Program-made: the position numbers and the translations under genes | Shown here: piece after piece, positions 23,494-24,557 of the stretch | Layout: each line of letters begins with the position of its first letter | Numbering within the stretch: position 1 is the first letter of the stretch | Notes under the pieces: model-generated | The model's input: only the letters and a program-made list of their open reading frames with translations | What the model was told of the DNA's origin: nothing | Databases searched by the model: none | Assembly: GCA_023461435.1 (NCBI GenBank) | Contig: JAEYLC010000038.1 | Location: 1 to 24,557, forward strand | Origin: Bacillota bacterium | Lineage (GTDB): Bacteria; Bacillota; Clostridia; Christensenellales; SZUA-584 | DNA: 24,557 nt | Reading direction: 5' to 3'

Positions 23494-23700
23494 TTAAAGC
23501 AAAGTTATAGTCTTAATCTCGTTTTCGTAAAGCTCATAGATTCCTTCTTCTGTGTTCAGATCGATGCTTGCAATCGCGGGGTCGTTATTGATTGCCGACG
23601 TGTAGGCTTCAAACTCACCCGTTAACGAAGTCCCGTCTTCAAGCACGACGGTGATTTTGGCACCGTTTCGAATATTCTTTATTTCATCACTCAAAATCAT
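23494..23700 (-). CDS. Small beta-rich protein, possibly Sm-like
   Basis: A 68-aa acidic protein without signal peptide or membrane helix. After a short N-terminal helix (ILSDEIKNIRNG), the sequence AKITVVLEDGTSLTGEFEAYTSAINNDPAIASIDL ending in ENEIKTITLL has the strand order and the G-x-x-V/I-x-V-x-L-x-D-G-x-x-x-x-G pattern of Sm-like folds (inference from pattern only). The ATG at 23698-23700 has AAAGGA 7 bases upstream. It lies upstream of the surface-protein gene but is separated from it by a terminator and a consensus promoter. Function unknown. Confidence 0.65.
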   Translation of the reverse strand: MILSDEIKNIRNGAKITVVLEDGTSLTGEFEAYTSAINNDPAIASIDLNTEEGIYELYENEIKTITLL

Positions 23701-24083
23701 GGTTTTGTCCTTTCTTAACTTAACAACCAGTTGATGCTTTGCTATTCAACAGCGACTCGAATATCTTCCGCAGCCGATTTTCAGTGCTACATCGGAATGG
23801 GAAGGTTCGAACCGATGAAATCAGTATACATCAAATGGTCATGGGGCAACAACGGTCTTTATAACAGGAAGCAGAGTGCTGCTGTTAAATGCGTTCCTTT
23901 CTTTGGACAAGCATAACGGAACCATTATAGTTTTTGGATTTTCTTCTGGCAGCGAGCCAGAATTCGCTCCGGTCGCTCCGGTCCCTATCACGGCAGGTTC
24001 GCCCGCTTTCATCCGCCACTGGCAGCGGCGGGCTCACGTTCGAATCCCATATCAGCAAAACAAAAGCACCCAAAAAGAGGGGC

Positions 24084-24111
24084 CCCCGCAAAGACTTAAG
24101 GCTTTGTGGGG
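24084..24111. repeat. Hairpin in the tRNA downstream region
   Basis: CCCCGCAAAG and CTTTGTGGGG pair over 10 positions around an 8-base loop. The one non-Watson-Crick position is G-U on the plus strand and A-C on the minus strand. On the minus strand a run TCTTTTT follows at a distance of about 6 bases, so it could be a second, weaker terminator of the tRNA unit. Confidence 0.4.
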
Positions 24112-24133
24112 AGAAGGAGGAGCAACGAAGCGC

Positions 24134-24167
24134 GCGAAAAAGCCCCAATCTTTTCGATTGGGGCTTT
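24134..24167 (-). terminator. Terminator of the tRNA unit
   Basis: On the minus strand 12-base arms AAAGCCCCAATC (24156-24167) and GATTGGGGCTTT (24139-24150) flank a 5-base loop and are followed by a run of T (TTTTTCGCG counting the stem end). It lies 27 bases after the tRNA-Gln CCA end. Between them is a small trailer hairpin, GGAGC/GCTCC. Confidence 0.85.
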
Positions 24168-24193
24168 CGAGAGGAGCGAAGTTTGCTCCGACG

Positions 24194-24267
24194 TGGCAGC
24201 GGAACTAGGATTCGAACCTAGACAATACGAGTCAGAGTCGTAGGTGCTACCGTTACACAATTCCGCT
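24194..24267 (-). tRNA. tRNA-Gln (anticodon CTG)
   Basis: A 74-nt tRNA with CCA encoded. Acceptor arms AGCGGAA (24261-24267) and TTCCGCT (24198-24204) pair fully, followed by G73 and CCA (24194-24196). The anticodon stem TACGA/TCGTA holds loop CTCTGAC, giving anticodon CTG (codon CAG). The T loop TTCGAAT sits in a CTAGG/CCTAG stem. Confidence 0.95.
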
Positions 24268-24279
24268 ATATCATATAAT

Positions 24280-24458
24280 ATATCCCGTGATGCCGTCCGC
24301 CAGATTTTAACACCTGCTCTCATTAGCAGGTGGGTACGCTGCCCAGATCATCAGCCATCCCGTCAATGCGGGCCCGACATCCTATCTGCGGGACGAGCGC
24401 TCCCGTTCAAGTACTGTAGGTTTAAAATCGAGGCGTCAATTCGAACACCGCAGGATAT
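24280..24458 (-). ncRNA. Candidate structured RNA between two tRNA genes
   Basis: Read on the minus strand, the ends pair over 15 positions (24444-24458 with 24280-24294) with 10 Watson-Crick pairs, 4 G-U pairs and one mismatch. The stem continues inward with CGCC/GGCG (24432-24435 with 24298-24301) and a perfect GATTTTAA/TTAAAATC (24422-24429 with 24303-24310). Several hairpins sit on the resulting junction: CACCTGCT/AGCAGGTG (24311-24332), CCCG/CGGG (24359-24372), and CCTA/TAGG (24381-24384 with 24417-24420) enclosing CGGGA/TCCCG (24389-24405). The G-U pairs favour the minus strand, as for the flanking tRNAs. Family not recognised; raiA RNA and 6S RNA are candidates to test. It starts right at the tRNA-Val CCA end. 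Confidence 0.5.
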
Positions 24459-24534
24459 GGTGGGGTTAATTGGGATCGAACCAACGACCTCTACGATGTC
24501 AACGTAGCGCTCTAACCGGCTGAGCTATAACCCC
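24458..24534 (-). tRNA. tRNA-Val (anticodon GAC)
   Basis: A 77-nt tRNA with CCA encoded. Acceptor arms GGGGTTA (24528-24534) and TAACCCC (24462-24468) pair fully, followed by A73 and CCA (24458-24460). The anticodon stem CTACG/CGTAG holds loop TTGACAT, giving anticodon GAC (codon GTC). The D arm AGCTCAGCCGGTTAGAGC and T loop TTCGATC are canonical. Confidence 0.95.
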
Positions 24535-24557
24535 CCAAAGCCGTAACTCATATTATA

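Larger units (their letters stand above)
23701..24193. other. Intergenic region, 493 bases, no credible gene
   Basis: The open frames here look spurious. It holds hairpins at 23790-23817 (CATCGG/CCGATG) and 24084-24111, a terminator for the tRNA transcript (24139-24167), a tandem pair CGCTCCGGT at ~23965-23982, and a tRNA-3'-end-like fragment at 24021-24050. Presumably the promoter of the 68-aa gene lies near 23720-23760, but I see no strong match. Confidence 0.55.

Noticed and set aside
23790..23820. Possible tRNA T-arm (GGTTCGAACC)
   Set aside because: The flanking bases cannot form a T stem and no acceptor or anticodon arm is found; the palindrome is better seen as part of a CATCGG/CCGATG hairpin.
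23731..24221. Short ORFs on both strands in the region before the tRNAs
   Set aside because: They lack ribosome binding sites, overlap terminator hairpins and a tRNA, and their translations look like non-coding DNA.
24311..24350. T-box-like motif (AGGTGGGTACGC) on the plus strand
   Set aside because: It lacks the T-box core sequence, stem I features and a downstream gene; the bases belong to the multi-helix RNA on the minus strand.

Overview
The window looks like a chromosomal segment of an anaerobic, probably gut-type Firmicute of class Clostridia. The basis is the gene set (LL-diaminopimelate aminotransferase DapL, an EFR1-type flavodoxin/ferredoxin, a two-domain SseB protein, a DUF4829-like lipoprotein, an L-2-amino-thiazoline-4-carboxylate hydrolase family protein), the sigma-A-type promoters, the 16S 5' end and the tRNAs with encoded CCA. 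No finer taxonomy can be supported. Every gene except one (16167-16712) is on the minus strand. I see no phage, IS, CRISPR or plasmid genes.

Layout, left to right in window coordinates (minus-strand transcription runs right to left). 1-116 is the 5' end of a 16S rRNA gene, preceded on the minus strand by a ~440-base leader/promoter region with three tandem TTGACA-type promoters (P1-P3). 657-1337 is a cupin-type D-lyxose isomerase with its own terminator. 1410-6719 holds two adjacent membrane-bound GGDEF + HD-GYP proteins, which both make and break cyclic-di-GMP in principle; the upstream one carries a substitution in its GGDEF metal site. 6964-11057 is the sbcD-sbcC nuclease operon (10-nt overlap), with a clear promoter and an inverted repeat over its start point.

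11168-12872 is a small operon: SseB-like protein with a His/Asp-rich insert, a possible 43-aa ORF, a DUF4829-like lipoprotein and an 84-aa unknown. 12947-15082 is dapL followed by an EFR1 flavodoxin/ferredoxin. 15162-15848 is a four-LysM protein without signal peptide. 15849-16166 contains a candidate structured RNA upstream of the only plus-strand gene, an ATC-hydrolase-family protein. 16791-23228 encodes a 2145-aa surface protein made of repeated adhesin-like modules, with large direct DNA repeats and a consensus promoter. 23494-23700 is a small beta-rich (possibly Sm-like) protein.

The right end holds tRNA-Gln(CTG) and tRNA-Val(GAC). Between them a ~180-base segment folds on paper into a multi-helix RNA with a long closing stem; this is the strongest unexplained signal in the window. 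The second candidate is the structured region at 15884-16045. Neither could be assigned to a family without a covariance-model search.
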